A stretch of DNA of 64,000 nt, taken from the NCBI RefSeq assembly GCF_000218685.1, contig NW_006763304.1, positions 553,269 through 617,268 on the forward strand, in the 5' to 3' direction. Origin of the DNA: Serpula lacrymans var. lacrymans S7.9 (taxonomy: Eukaryota > Basidiomycota > Agaricomycetes > Boletales > Serpulaceae). The position numbers and the translations under genes are program-made. Position 1 is the stretch's first letter. Each line of letters begins with the position of its first letter. Shown in pieces: positions 48,926 to 61,897 of the stretch. Below the pieces are notes generated by a model. That model was not told the origin of the DNA. It ran no database searches and worked only from the letters and a program-made list of their open reading frames with translations.

Positions 48926-49343
48926 ATCTGGATTTGAAAGCGCCTATATGTATAGACGGCCTACGCGTAGATTTGAAGATCGAGGGAGGGAGGGCAATGT
49001 TGCATGAAGAGTCATGAACTGATTTTATGTAGGAGGGCCCTGGACGGACTACACCGCATGATTCTCTCGAAGATATCTACCAAGCAACGAATCTTCTGTC
49101 TTTGGTGGCCAATCTGCTACTTTTGAGATGCATTAGTGCACTTGGCGGATCTATGGACAAACCTGCGAGTCCTATACTACTTCCCTGATTTTAAACGTAC
49201 TTGATAATGTTTCAACCATTTTAGTTGGATTTGACAATGGTCCTCGGGGACCATTACTTACTAGTAGTACAGCTAAGTTCATACTGATAGACCAGAGTTT
49301 TGACCCATAGTGGTCTGCTTCGGTATCTTCCGAAAATAACCAC
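48926..49343. other. Intergenic region
   Basis: Promoter space of the F-box-like gene (minus) and of the kinase relic (plus). Nothing else is seen. Confidence 0.6.
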
Positions 49344-50700
49344 TTGCCACGTATGGAAGTTGACCATAAACCTGACTCGGAAGCGTTCTACTCAGTGCAG
49401 ATAGGCCAGGTCTTCAAATCAAAGTATCAAGTTGTTGGAAAGCTGGGTTATGGAGCATATGATACCGTATGGTTATGTCATGACCTAATGTACGTTGTCT
49501 TTTGCCGTTTCCACTCAGCGTATGGTAGAGATAATCAGCGTGTGGCTCTTGAAATTGCTACTTGTGACGCGCTCGCGAGGGAGAAAGCGATCCAGTCGAG
49601 CCACCATGATGTGTGTTTGGTTCAACGGATGCTAGGAGCGTTCGAAATTACCAATAATAATGGACAATATCAGGCGGTTATCTCTATACCCTTGGCCATC
49701 AATCACTCTATGAGAATACCGGAAGATGATTCCCACCAAGTCCTTACCAGTTGATCTGTTGAAATCAGTCCCAAAGCATATACTCCTTTCTGCATACTGA
49801 GGCCAAGGTAATACATACGGGTAAGCCATGCTATGTTTCACTTCGATTTCTTTTCATATTTCACATTTGATGTACTTGTAGATATTTAAAAGAAAGAAAA
49901 ATTTACTCCGCCTGAATGATGAATCTGCTCGGGGGGACTTGGGGAAATTTTGGGAGTCGAGGAATCGATTCTCCAAGTCCACACAAAGTTGATGGTCCAT
50001 GTATCCCAACGGCTAGTTCCCCGTATATATCAGTACGGCCGACCGGTGCTCTGCGATCTCGGTGAGGCTCGTTTCCAAAAAGGTAGTCATACAGACGATA
50101 TTCAGCCCTATCAATACCGTGCCTCCGAAGTGATCTTGAACATCCCTTTGGATGAGAAGGTGGATATTTGGAATGTCGCAGTCCTAGTAAGAAACCCCAA
50201 TTTGGCCACTGACAGGGATCTGACCAGTGCATATGCTGTAGACTTGGGATTTGTTCGAGCATGGCAACCTATTCAAAACTACAGGCGGAGCTGAGAACAA
50301 GGAAGACAATGTCTACCGTCTTGCCTATATGATCGCGTTGCTTGGTCCCCCTCCCAAAGACTTGCTGCAGCAAAGTCGATCTGATCAGCTGTGACAATGG
50401 TATGACAAGGAGGATGGTAAGCATCGGTTCCGTCTGCTGATATATTTGTAACATGAATGATCTATTACTCACAGGTAATTGGAAAGGGGTCGCTGAGATC
50501 CCAAACTTGAGTCTCAAGGACCTCGAGCGAAATATGGAAGGGAACGACAAGGTGCAGTTCCTAAAGTTTGTCAGAAAGATACTGAAGTGGAACCCTGAGG
50601 AGAGACTTTGAAATGCCAAAAAAAAACTATTGGAAGATCCATGGCCAAATGTACCGCAAGGCCACGACCAGACAGTGGCACCCCTGGAAGAGCTAATAAC
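49344..50700 (+). pseudogene. SRPK-like protein kinase relic
   Basis: Diverged SR-protein-kinase-type domain. Pieces in order: QIGQVFKSKYQVVGKLGYGA with YDTVWLCHDL (about 49400-49490), VALEIATCDALAREK where VALKI is expected, VDLLKSVPKHILLS (about 49750), AKVIHTDI-like remains, VLCDLGEARFQKGSHTDDIQ and SEVILNIPLDEKVDIWNVAV (about 50046-50190), then YRLAYMIALLGPPPKDLLQQ (about 50310-50370) and the C-lobe WNPEERL (about 50590-50610). The pieces lie in different frames with stops between them, and the VAIK lysine appears replaced by Glu. Such kinases are amplified and often decayed in Agaricomycetes. Confidence 0.75.
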
Positions 50701-50969
50701 GTGGCGAATCTGTCTTTTTGTCTTGCCTTTTGTGACTACATGACAAATGTCTCCTTCTATGACAAGCTGAGATCAAGTGCGTGTGCAATAGTCTTAATCA
50801 TGCAGTGCAATCTTGAAACTGATACCACGAAGGAGTGGCCCACATTGATCTATGAGGTGCCGATCCGGGAGCCCCTTTCAGTCTTCAAGTTCAAGCGTAC
50901 ACTGATGATTTGCTCGTCCGCTTCAATTCATTGTCATATGGGGCAATCCGGGGTTTATACTCAACGTTA

Positions 50970-51450
50970 GACACGTATCTCGCCAGACTAGATCTCCAAT
51001 GTTTCCGGTCGCACTGCAAGTCTAAACTAAGGGAAATGAAGCTTTGACTGAAGATTTTGACCTTGTCGTCATGTGGTTCCCATTGGCCTACCGTCAATTG
51101 TGTCGATAGCAAGACCGGTTTAGGGGCACGAGGATGTTGCACATTCTTATCTACATAGATACGACACCTGTAAGAATGGTATGAACACCAGCGGTGCAGG
51201 ATCCAATGAAATAAAATAGAAACCACATACCCAGCTCGAGCTGCAAGGGCCGAAAGATGTTGTGTTACATCTATCTATAGCAAATCCCTCAAACTGAATG
51301 GGCATATACATAAACGGCAGAACGTGTTTCATCATGCTAGCTAATATCTGTATCAATTAAGGCAGCATACACAGCATTCTCATCTAGCTATTCCGAGCGC
51401 TCACGAGGCTATAGCTAGGCCGATCAGACTAGAGGAAGAGCCAGACTGCC
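50970..51450 (-). pseudogene. Partial duplicate of the neighbouring F-box-like gene
   Basis: On the minus strand DKNVQHPRAPKPVLLSTQL and QWEPHDDKVKIFSQS closely match DKNVQHPLAPEPVLLPTQL and QWEPYDVKVKILGQS of the gene at 47143-48925. Upstream, 51230-51400 matches its VMPIRIEGVAIDVTQ region and the sequence around its in-frame stop. Only this middle part is present, with frameshifts and stops. Confidence 0.85.
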
Positions 51451-53088
51451 TGTGAAACTGCGTACGCGTAGGCGAATCAGATATCTTCACGACTGAGAGC
51501 ACATGTGGGTGTGACGCGAGGTTCAATGAGATGGTGTCCGAGCCAATTGAAATTCCATGATCACGTCCTCAGTAGGAAGAAATTCACACTCTGAGAAGTC
51601 ATTTAACCTATCCTCGACATACCTCCCATAGTCAGTTTATCGCCATCTAATGACATCCTCCTTCTGTGGGATGTCACGGTACAAAGGTGAAAACACCATG
51701 ACACAAGATTAGGCCATGATGTGAACGATACAGAAAAATGATAGTAATTCGTAATTCTGTTGCATTATCGTGATACCAGTTTGAGATCTGCAGCTTATAG
51801 GGATATTACCATTCACCTTTTTCCTAAATAACTCCCAGACTGTGTAAAAGTCGCGCGATGCCATGGAAGTCTTGCGCATCAGATAGCTACAATGTTGTTA
51901 ATGGTACGATGTTGAACTGAGTGACTCACATGGCAAAATAGCGAAGCCAGTAATTGCTAGCGGGTACGGTTAAGTCACATAAAATAAGTGAAAAGTAGGA
52001 AACTTGACCAAGGATACGCCATTCCGCGAAAACCATGGAAGCTAAAGATGCCTGTGAATGAACTGTATCGACGATTGTATTTTTTAGATCAATTTAAAAA
52101 CTCAATGCGAACAAGCATTACCTGAGAATGAAGGGCAGCACTGGCCCTTAGAAAGCAAGGGCGCCGCCGTCAGCGCGAGAAACTTAAACGATGATTACTG
52201 TTGATGATAACCACGCTTGCCAGTATGTTTGGTAGGACAATTTGCCGTTCAAACGAGGTGTAGCTCGCTGTTCCTGTTCCTGGAAGTCACGAAAACGAGG
52301 ATGGCAATCTGAATGTAAGTTAGATAAACACGTATGCAATTGTAAAATTATACCGGACACAGTTATTACACGCACTATAGCTATTGCGCATGCTGTAAGA
52401 CGGATATATGTCTCCATGAAGGTTTCCTCAAGCTCTGTGACTGTGCACGTCGCACGTCGCACGCGCTGCGGCCGCCCGCTTTCCCGTAAGGGGTGGATGG
52501 AATGCATATTATAGATATTTTTGGACGGGAATACCCGGAACGCGGAAGAGACGAAGATGGGGATGAAGTTCAGCAGATAAACTAGACGTCTGCTGGGAGA
52601 ATCATCGAAAAATGCAGGAAACCATGATATGAAGGAGGTCACACGACATGAGAAGTGATGGATTATCCGTTTTTACCCGTGTAAGCCACGTTATGTTGTC
52701 CATATCTGCTTGTGTTCCTTGAGGGTGAGTGCCAGACAGAGAACACAGCCGGTGTAAGTACATGTATAAGATCTGGAACACTGCCGTGAGAGAGGTGCAA
52801 GTATGAGATTTTCACTACTGGATCTGAGATCCTGCGTGACTGCCACCCCACGTCACAGCAGTTCTGGTTTGTCACACCTCGCCCCCTGTCTTCTGACCAC
52901 AACTATAGTAATATGGTGCTGTATATATCCAATGCTCCTAATTATTGAAATACTAGTCCAAATGTTATCCAAATGTAATCCAGTCATTCCTTCCGGACCG
53001 CATCTGCCCTCCTATCCTTCCCGCCTCCACACACACCCATTTCACTCTCTCACTCCCGCCATCGTATTCCTCCTCATCCCCAGCAACG
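51451..53088. other. Region without a confident gene, carrier promoter at its right end
   Basis: A 152-codon open frame on the minus strand (52184-52642) contains two hydrophobic stretches but no recognised family. It overlaps no known feature and could be a small membrane protein or chance. 52900-53088 is CT-rich and includes a TATATAT near 52922; it probably serves the carrier gene. Confidence 0.4.
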
Positions 53089-55094
53089 ATGTCGTCCCCA
53101 ACACCCCCAGTAGATACCCAGACACCACCATCTCCAAAGAAAAAACAGCCTTATCCATTCTGGCTCGGTGGTCTAGCTGCCACAATCGCAGCAAGCATTA
53201 CTCACCCACTTGATCTCACAAAGGTTCGCTTGCAAGCATCTGGCGACAAGCGCATGATTGCTTCCATTCGCAAAACCGTCGCCACTGCAGGTATGCGAGG
53301 CTTATACGATGGAATATCAGGTACCTGGATGAGACAAATGAGCTACTCGCTTTGTCGCTTCTGGGCCTATGACGAGAGTAAGAAGATATTGGGTGCTGGA
53401 CCAAACTCACCACCATATTTGTTGGCTGGTGCCGGTATGATGGGTATGTATATACTTCATTCCCTCTGTTGGTCACGCTTACAACAATCATCAACAGCTG
53501 GTGCGATCGCAGGTATCGTTGGCAATCCAGGAGGTCAGTTGCTATCATATAGTATATCTCACATATCTCCGTTAATCAACCATGCATATAATCAGAGGTC
53601 GTCATGGTTGGTGCTTCCGGTATCTCTACGCCGTTCCTTCCTGATAGTAGAATGTTTTTTTCTGCATATTTAGGTCCGCCTTCAAGGTGACTTTGCGAAA
53701 CCACCAGAAAAGCGCTTCAATTATAAGCACTGTTTCGACGCGTTGTTCAGGGTGAGTGGCATTTTATAAACGAACAAACTTGTTTTCTCCCTTGTTTCGG
53801 CATTGCTGTGTGTGTGTGGTGAAATTGACTACATGCAGCCTTAACGTATCGCTCATGTTGCATGGAGCGCGATTCGTGATAGATAATTCCAATGCTTCCT
53901 TCTCGTTGCCAGCCGTGGACCAGGCAACGGGATCGTGGTCGCGGTAGCATAATGCACACGAGGCGTGTATTGGGTTTCAAATGGACCCCCAACACGCGCA
54001 TATAGCCAAATGAAAGTTGCATCCTTTTCACAGGATCCTAACTTTGATCTCGTTGTGGCGGAACGACGCGATAATACTTCGTAAGAGAAGCTTTACGCGT
54101 GTTTTCAACTCCGCGATGGAGGATGGTTGACAAGGGCATCTTATGGCGTTTCTTGACATCTGCGCAATCTTGTCACTTGTCGCGCGCCGCCTTTTCGTTC
54201 TTTCATGCTTTATGTAAATCGAAAATCGAATGCTTTCTTCGAGTTTTATTATTCCACGCAAATTCTATTTGACATGAAACTTACCTATATTTGCATACAC
54301 AGATGGTACGTGAAGAAGGCGCCTCGTCTCTCGTTCGCGGTGTGGGGCCGAATGTGTTTAGGTCCATTCTAATGAACTCGAGTCAGCTGGCTTCGTGAGT
54401 AATATCGATATCTACATTCTAGCCAGTTACATTATTCTCGTGTGCTAACTCACATTTTCCCCCAGATATGATTTCTTTAAAGCAGAATTGCTCAAAACGA
54501 AATATTTCAACGATAACATTGCTTGCCATTTCACTGCGAGCTTTGCTGCAGTGCGTTGCCTTTTAAATGTACATGCCCTTGTTCAAATTCAGGCTGATAA
54601 TGTATGTTTTCTTCTTCTCAGGGCACGGTGGCGACCACAGTCTGTTCGCCCGCCGACGTACTCAAGGTGTGTATCATCTATCGTTTTCGACAATTCAGAT
54701 TGTCTTTGGCTATCTTCTCGTTTGCTCGTGTGGTTGGCGCAACAGCCTGTCGCGCGAAATTTCTAACTTCATTTATGAGCTGAAAGGCTCAAGTTTGTCA
54801 AGAGTTGTAATTCTTACTAATATATTTCACAGAGCCGTATCATGAATGCATCCGGACCAGGATCAAGCGTACGTGTAGTTCAGACAAACCATTGCATATA
54901 CTAAATTTCCTTCTTTGATCCCATAACAGTCCACACTAGGTGTAATCAAATCATCCCTGGCGAACGAAGGCGCCATGTTCATGTTCAAAGGCTGGCTTCC
55001 AGCTTGGACGAGGCTCCAGCCAACTACGATTTTGATCTTCCTCACTCTCGAACAACTGAAGAGAGCGGTAGACTACACAAGGGGTGACTTGTGA
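53089..55094 (+). CDS. DIC1: Mitochondrial carrier, dicarboxylate type (Dic1-like)
   Basis: Inner-membrane transporter of the SLC25 family, most like dicarboxylate carriers exchanging malate or succinate for phosphate. Three signature motifs mark the repeats: THPLDLTKVRLQ, GNPGEVVMVRLQG and CSPADVLKSRIM. Other landmarks are YPFWLGGLAATIAASI, SYSLCRFWAYDESKK, LVRGVGPNVFRSILMNSSQ and the C-terminal FKGWLPAWTRLQPTTILIFL. The frame runs from 53089 through about eight exons to TGA 55092-55094. One exon is only 11 nt (53596-53606), and the intron 53752-54302 is unusually long at 551 nt. No stop breaks the joined frame. The substrate assignment rests on overall similarity only. Confidence 0.9.
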
Positions 55095-55688
55095 GGCCTG
55101 TGAGGGTGAGTTGGAGGTGGATGTAAGATAGGAGGGAGAGAGACGTGGATTCCCAACAATTGCTCGGATGATACCACATACGATCTAGAACGATGATGGG
55201 ACTTCGTCTAAATGTCTGAGGTGGGAGATGGGAGTGTATTTACTTCTTCTCTTAGTTGTTTTAGTAGCAAGCGGCCATTTTATGTGCGCTGTATGATCTA
55301 GCTAGCCGCTGTTGTTGTTTTAGTGTATCATTTTATCTTGTATCCGAATCTGTTGCATATCAGTTCAGCTTGAAGATGCGGTGGTGTTCCCCGCCACGCC
55401 AGTCCCACATTGACATTCACAAAACAACATAAATATCCCAAGCCACACAAGTACCGACTTTATGAAGTTAGAATAAATAAAAATAATGGTTCAAAAATCT
55501 CTACTGTCGCACAGAAACAAATTTTGCAATCGGCGAGTTCCACCAGGAGATACAGATACGTGCAACATGGCTGCACAGGAACGAGAATTACAGGAATGCA
55601 GTACAACTACCGACTTCAACTCATGAGTTCAGAATCTGTGTCCTCGTACAAAAGCACATACCGCGAAGAAAAAATCCTCCCACATCTT
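55095..55688. other. Intergenic region between convergent genes
   Basis: 3' ends of the carrier gene (plus) and the aspartic protease gene (minus). The open frame at 55410-55709 has no recognisable domain. Confidence 0.65.
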
Positions 55689-58346
55689 CTACCCCACCAG
55701 TCGGCATAGAATCCAAAGGCTCACACCCAAACCCACGGTCCACGCATTCACACGTAACGCTTCTCGCACGTCGTTCACTTTTTTGCCGCCAGACAGCGAC
55801 CCAGATATGGACGTGGGCGCGAGTGGGACGCCACCCACGCCTGTGCTGAGCGCAGAGATGATGCGGGAGGGTGCCACATTCGATGTTACTGTATAACAGA
55901 GTCAGATCGTTCCTGGAAAATGTTGGCGAAATGATTCAATATCGTTACTCACCAGGTAAGCTATTGTAAACGCTCGTTGCTCCAGCGATGACGGTGGTAG
56001 GAATAACATCGCTGACGGCCGATGCAAGTTCATCAGCTGCGTTGTCCGGAACAGTTGAAAGCAACCCGATGCGCGCTGGATCTTGTGAAGGCATTCCAAG
56101 ATTACCATAGTAAAATGCTGCAAGAACGCTGTATGCGTAGACATAATATAATTTGTCAGTACGAGAAAAAGAGACATGGTGAAAGAAAGAAGGGTAAAGA
56201 AGGGCACGAAATAAACTTTTAAACTTCGAGTCTTCGCGATCACTAGCGACGTCGAAAACGATAACGGCGACGAGAATCTGTCCCTTAGATTTGACGTGTC
56301 ACCGCGAAGACGAATCATATCCGAAGGAAAATGTCATCGCCTGTTGACCGACGGCAACTTGAGTTTCGAGAACTGCAAATGGAACTCGTAGCCTAACAAA
56401 CGGATTGAGAGTTCCCTCCGCTCCGCATGACGCAGAGAGAAATGGAAGTCTAAGTCCGCGTCGGGCACAACCTGACCCTCCGAAAGACCAAACGTTATTC
56501 CGCTCTAACACCACCCACCAAAAAACCACCGTATAAATATCCCTCACAGCACTCTTTATTCCATCGCCAAGGCAAGAAAGGAGTGGTGGAACCACACGTC
56601 GAGCAAACCCACGCACCTTTTCAAAAATGGATCCCCTAGGCTCCAACTGTACAAGTATCCTGAACCAATAACGGGCACATCCGTAGGTGTAATATTCGCG
56701 ACGCAGTCTTCAAGGCTTTCAGACTGTGTTTGACTAACGAAGTCACGCGGATCAACAGGAAACATTTGCCCGCCGATCTGGAAAGCAAGCGTATGTTGCT
56801 CCGAGCAAGGGAAGGGAGAGCCTCCTAATGCAGTATTGAGAATGTATGATATGACATCGGGAGGTCCACGAATGAGGGAGTTGCCCTGGAAGTAGAAAAA
56901 TATATTAATCATATTAGCAACGGTACGTGAATGACAACTGACGGTGTCAAGCAAGGCCGACAAAGATATGTTGGGCGAAGAGAGCTGCGACCTAGCAAGT
57001 CTCTCGCCATCAAAATATACGTCATCGACTGGAATCTCCCATGCAATTGGATACACCTTGTTTGGGACAGTGATTAAAACAAATTACATATCGGTGAGTT
57101 CATCGCTATTTGATCATTTTACATACCTCGTTTGGAGCATCCGCTGGAGGATTCAGGCCACCTTCTTCAGGGGTGTACCCACGAACAGGTACCCAGGTCA
57201 AACTGTCGTTGTTTACACTTTCGGGGAGTTCACCGAGAGAAAGCATGCCTTGGTTACCACCAATTTGAATGGCGTCTCGCTGGAGGGTAACAGTGAACAT
57301 GGGTAAGGCAAGTAAGCCTTGCACAACAAGTCGCGATATGAAAGGCCCGATGCTAGAATATGATGCGAAAATAGCAGATGTTCCTGAAGGTGAAGTGGAT
57401 GATTGGCGGGAAGATATTTGAGGTACGGAAGATGAAGAGCCAACAAAATGGCTTAAATCATTTTTTGGGAAGAAACGAATCTCAAAATCATGGGATTTTG
57501 TAGGTATGGTGTCATGCAGATTGTCCCGCTTGGACGACGTGAAAGAGGAATTTTGTTGAGATATAAAGACCTCACCCCAAATCACACTAAAATGGATGGT
57601 GGTTAGTCTCACGCAAACTTAAAGGTATTTCAAGGAACAATTCAGTCGTATAGAACTAACCTATTTATTGGAAATCCCAGCCCGAATATGCCTGCTGATC
57701 CTGTTTGCAGCACAGTCGTGTTTGTATCATTAATAGCCGAAAAATACTGATCCGACAGCGTGATACCAGCGAGAGATACAGAGTCAAACCCGATTGGACC
57801 AAAAGCGTGAGTGCCAGTAAGGGAGTCGCCATATTCAAGTCGTGCTTCCAGATCGGAGGGCTGAAATGTAGAAGGGTCGTAAAGCGGCACACTTGAAGAA
57901 CCATTCGCGCCAGAAGCAGAAGAAAGAATCCACAGGTCTGAGGAACCAGTGTCTTACACAGAGTATCTTAATTTCTAGGCCACAGACACTTATATCGTAG
58001 TAGCACATACCTAATACAACAGGTGTTTGTGTGTCCCCTACTTGCATCAAAACATTATACGACCTATGCAGAGAGAAAATACAAAGCATGAGGGTGTGCT
58101 AAGCATCGGTCAATAATACAAAACTCACACATCCAAGTAGTCTCCAAGTCCTGCTATGCCCGTCTGACCGCTTCGTTTCCGGGGGCTGGTACGTTCTCTG
58201 CGATATATAGGGAGATGCACGCCCTGCGTGTGTTTTCCCGTGGAGAGGGACGGGCTTGATGGTCCATGCTCAATAGATATCGAGGACACGACGGCGGGGA
58301 GCGTGGAAAGTGTGATGATGCTTGAAAGTAGATATATACCAACCAT
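55689..58346 (-). CDS. Aspartic protease (A1 family), secreted and membrane-anchored
   Basis: Pepsin-type endopeptidase. An N-terminal signal peptide (MVGIYLLSSIITLSTLPAVV) precedes a basic pro-segment with a possible processing site (RRERTSPRKRSG). Both catalytic motifs are present: DTGSSDLWIL in the N-lobe and LLDTGNSLIRGPP in the C-lobe, the latter split by an intron. A flap-like Tyr region (LEYGDSLTGTHAFG) and a late GDPFLKS stretch fit the family. The last exon (about 55877-55689) is Ser/Gly-rich and ends in a hydrophobic segment (WTVGLGVSLWILCRLVG), suggesting a membrane or GPI-type anchor. Introns include one of 488 nt (56616-56129), far longer than its neighbours. Confidence 0.9.
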
Positions 58347-58858
58347 TCCCTGCTATCCAAAAGAACGCGCCTTCCGATAAATATTCCGGGTATTATCCAA
58401 CCTTATCGCTATGGTACACAAGTAAATGAGAGTGGGGAAGTAAAGAGTGACAATAGTTATCCAAGGCGTTTGAGAGGGAGACTGGGCAGTGGAAATCTGC
58501 AATAAAGCCTCATCAGAAATCATAGAATACAACTTTGCGGCTATAGCCTTATTGATCCCGTGACTACGTGCCTCGAGGCTTGCAGAGATGCCCTGCAAGC
58601 TACATTGCAGCTTCAATCATCTCCAGTTCATGGTACGAAACAATCAAGATTCAAGCATACGTCCTCCAAGCTACATTTCAACTTCGATCTCCAGTTCATG
58701 ATACAAAACAATCAAAATTCAAGCATACATTGACAACAAGATACAACAAAAGAAAGGCCTGCGAATCTCTGCAGTTGGCCGTACAAGTAGTGAAGGCAAT
58801 AACACAATCGATCAGCAATCCACCCTCATTTTAAACAAGAACATCCATCCTTCAAGCT
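58347..58858. other. Intergenic region with a short tandem duplication
   Basis: Promoter of the aspartic protease near 58347 and 3' region of the transcription factor near 58858. Contains the duplication listed at 58595-58729. The open frame on the minus strand at 58353-58616 is not supported as a gene. Confidence 0.55.
58595..58729. repeat. Tandem duplication, period 72 bp
   Basis: Copy 1 starts CAAGCTACATTGCAGCTTC at 58595 and copy 2 starts CAAGCTACATTTCAACTTCG at 58667. Both continue with CTCCAGTTCATG and end TTCAAGCATAC. Several differences are G in copy 1 to A in copy 2. Confidence 0.85.
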
Positions 58859-61800
58859 TCAGGGAGTCGTAACAAGACCCGCTGCCCCGTTATTTCCGCC
58901 TCCATACAGCGACTCGTTGGAATTTGATGACTGATTGTTGAAATCAGGAGAGAACAGCGATGCCACATCCACCCCTCCATCATTGAACATGGCCATCACT
59001 TCAACTGGCGACATATACATCCCTGGATCTATATCCATGTTATTCGAGGTATCCAAGAACGAGGATACGGGTCCAGATAGTCGGCGACCATTTATAGAAT
59101 AGTGCTGGCTCCCACTCGAGGAATGCGACGACGTGAGATTGTTGTTCGACGAAAAGACAGCACCTCCAACGCTGTTGGATGGGCTAGCTATGGAGTCAAC
59201 AAAGAATTCCGACGGGGAGAAGCTTTCTGGACTGCTATGTTGGGATGCAGTATCGCTACCTCGAGCTGCAGAAGGCGTCTTTTTGCGCACAGGTCTTATC
59301 CAAGGAGGTCGAGTATTCTGCTGGTCTGGGCTTTCTTGCCGGGCGGGTTCAAGAGGAATTTGAGTAACTAAACTCCAGATATTAGCATAGAAGGCAAGTA
59401 AAACGCCAACTGGACGTACGTCGACAGAATTCTTCCATAAGGTCCCCGGAACGAAGACCACATATGTAACGCCCACTGAAACGACGCAAGAGGCCGACGC
59501 AAGAACGTAGAGCTTCCAAGGCTGGTTGAATCAAACGTTGCAGCTTTTCGCTTTTGCAATTTATCAGGATAGCAACCAAAGTTCGTCCAGCCTGTGTTAG
59601 TTGATGTATCACATGCACTCCATCTGTAGGTGATGAATTTAGAAATAAATCACAACAAAGTGTTTCAGCAAACACTGACAATATGTCATCAAGCCCTTGG
59701 CTGCTACTTGCATATGGGAGGAAATGATTTCAAGCGCAGATGCATGAGCAGAGGTCATTGCTTCTCGTTCTATTTCGGTGAGTTCGTCTTCTGCAGCTAT
59801 ATTGTACGCCCTTTCTGCAACAAACTTCGAGAACCTATGCCGATGGATCAACATCCTAGCAAAATGTTCCGCGCAGTGTAGTCGAACTGCTTGAGTGACA
59901 CGTATAACATCATCGCTTGCAAGCGTCTCAGAACTGTGGGCCCAATATGAAGGTATTGTACGCCGAATTTCGTCCAACAAGCCTTCCTCTTCGTACAAAT
60001 CTTTATGTCGCATATGGCCAGAGAGTACACCAGCCGCACGGAGAAGGAACGAAGAAGAGTCAGTAAATCGGCGTGTTGGAGGAGCATCCAACACTGATTC
60101 CATCACTACCATGATGCGCAAGGCAGAAACGAACGCGCTCATGCGACTCTCTGATCCTGGAGGTTGGGAAGCCATCCCGTCGTGCGAGATAAATTCGTCG
60201 TCTACAATAGTTGGTTCACCGATATCACAGTCCTTCAACCGGATCATAGGCGGCCTTCCAAAGTGCGCAGAAAGTTGTTTATCCCACATGTAGACACACC
60301 AGAAAGTGCGCTTGCGGACTTCGTCCTCGATGGGATCAAATAGATCGTAGGTATCGGCTGAGCGATGCAGACCGGCATCTACCGACACAGTGATAGCCTC
60401 CGATAGGAGAGCGGCGGCTTTCGAAAGTTTACCTAGTCCAACTGCATACACGGCAGCAATAAGGTCAGCCTGGATTGTGTACACTGTGGGGCGGTCCGCG
60501 ATGGGAAGAGTCCTTAAACGTCCAAAGAGCTCGAACCACTGAGTACCAGCGGATATACCTTCGTTTGGATCAGCGCGAACCCGGGGATCATCTATATGTC
60601 GCGAGGCAAGGCAACAGATGCTGACAATAAAGGCCGCGAATCCAGGCTCCCCCCACTTTCTGGGATTCCCGTAGTCCTATAAAGCATAGATTATTCATAT
60701 CAGTTCGACGTCGCAACGATAGGAACAAATACGTACTGCCAAAAACGATGGAACATGAAGGAAGGGAAGAATGTAATATGATGTACAAAGATAGCACTGA
60801 ACGAGACTTCAAACCACGTCAGCGGAGATCATTTATATATATAGAAGTATGAAAAATTACCTATCCATAAGTTCCGGTACAATATAAGAGGTAATGAGAC
60901 GCCATAATGTTTCGGGATTCACATCTGCCCGCCTTGGCGTTCGGTTTGGAAACCAGGCAGCATTGGATGATTTTTCAGGTTTCGTTGACCATGAGGGGTC
61001 CGGTGAGCTTTTTTCGGTTTCAGACTTTACCGGAGTATGATGTTCCAGTAAGAGATCGAGAAGTGGTAAACCAGATGTCTCCCCTTGCCAGCGAGTATAT
61101 CCCTCGTCATCAAAATACAAATACGATGCCGACATTGGAGCCCGTGAGGAATCCTCAGGAAGTTGATCAACTGAGGAGGTTTGATTATGTTGGGAATGTT
61201 GGCCTAGCATCGCATGAAAAGCAGTATTCGGACTCTGCTGCCTTGATATTGTGTTACGAGTTTGAGTGGTAAAGTGGGTTGACGGGTTTGTAAGGGGAAA
61301 TACATGTAATGATGGCGGCGGTACGCCGGCTGGAAAAGTATGGTTTGCTGATGCAAAGGAAGCCAAAGGACTCGCGAGACTACTCTCTGCAGTAAGTTGA
61401 GGGGTAGTGCTCATTCCAGGCACACCTCCTCCGGCTGCAAAAACAGCAGGAGGAATTGCCTGAATTAGTGTCTCCAATTGGTGCATTCTGTCTTCCAAGG
61501 TGGCAGTGCGTCTATCAACAACAAAAAGTTAGAAAGGAGACATGTCAGCAACATGAAAGTGACTGTACTTTGATTTGTGTGGGTGACTCCGTTTTCCTGG
61601 TTCTTCGAACGTACAGGCAGAGTTTGCGGTGAGGCAAGCTTGACATGGATGGCCTTCGTCGCATTTAATACGTCTTCGGCTGCAGATAGCGCCTGCATCA
61701 GTCGTTGCACCCTTGACCAATTGATAGACAGTGCTCACCGACATCGATCACAAGCCCTGAAACGTTATGTATTGCGTATGAGAAAGACGTTGATGTCAGG

Positions 61801-61897
61801 AGCTGGAGCGACAAGTGACTGACCTGCTCAGCTTGAACCGTCTCTCCTTGAGAATTGACGTTGATGGTTTATCCTGATCTTCCTGAGCGGGAGGCAT
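58859..61897 (-). CDS. Zn2Cys6 fungal transcription factor
   Basis: Nuclear regulator with a binuclear zinc cluster and a fungal-specific middle domain. Exon 1 (from ATG 61897) reads [20 protein letters not shown]. Splicing then gives [18 protein letters not shown] followed by [10 protein letters not shown], an exact C-x2-C-x6-C-x5-C-x2-C-x6-C cluster. A short coiled region ([16 protein letters not shown]) follows and may support dimer formation. The middle homology region holds the Fungal_trans landmarks ([55 protein letters not shown]). The C-terminus is Ser/Asn-rich and probably an activation domain, ending GLVTTP at 58859. Targets cannot be inferred. Confidence 0.9.

Noticed and set aside
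52184..52642. 152-codon frame as a membrane protein gene
   Set aside because: Two hydrophobic stretches only, no family and no supporting splice signals; left as part of an unassigned region.
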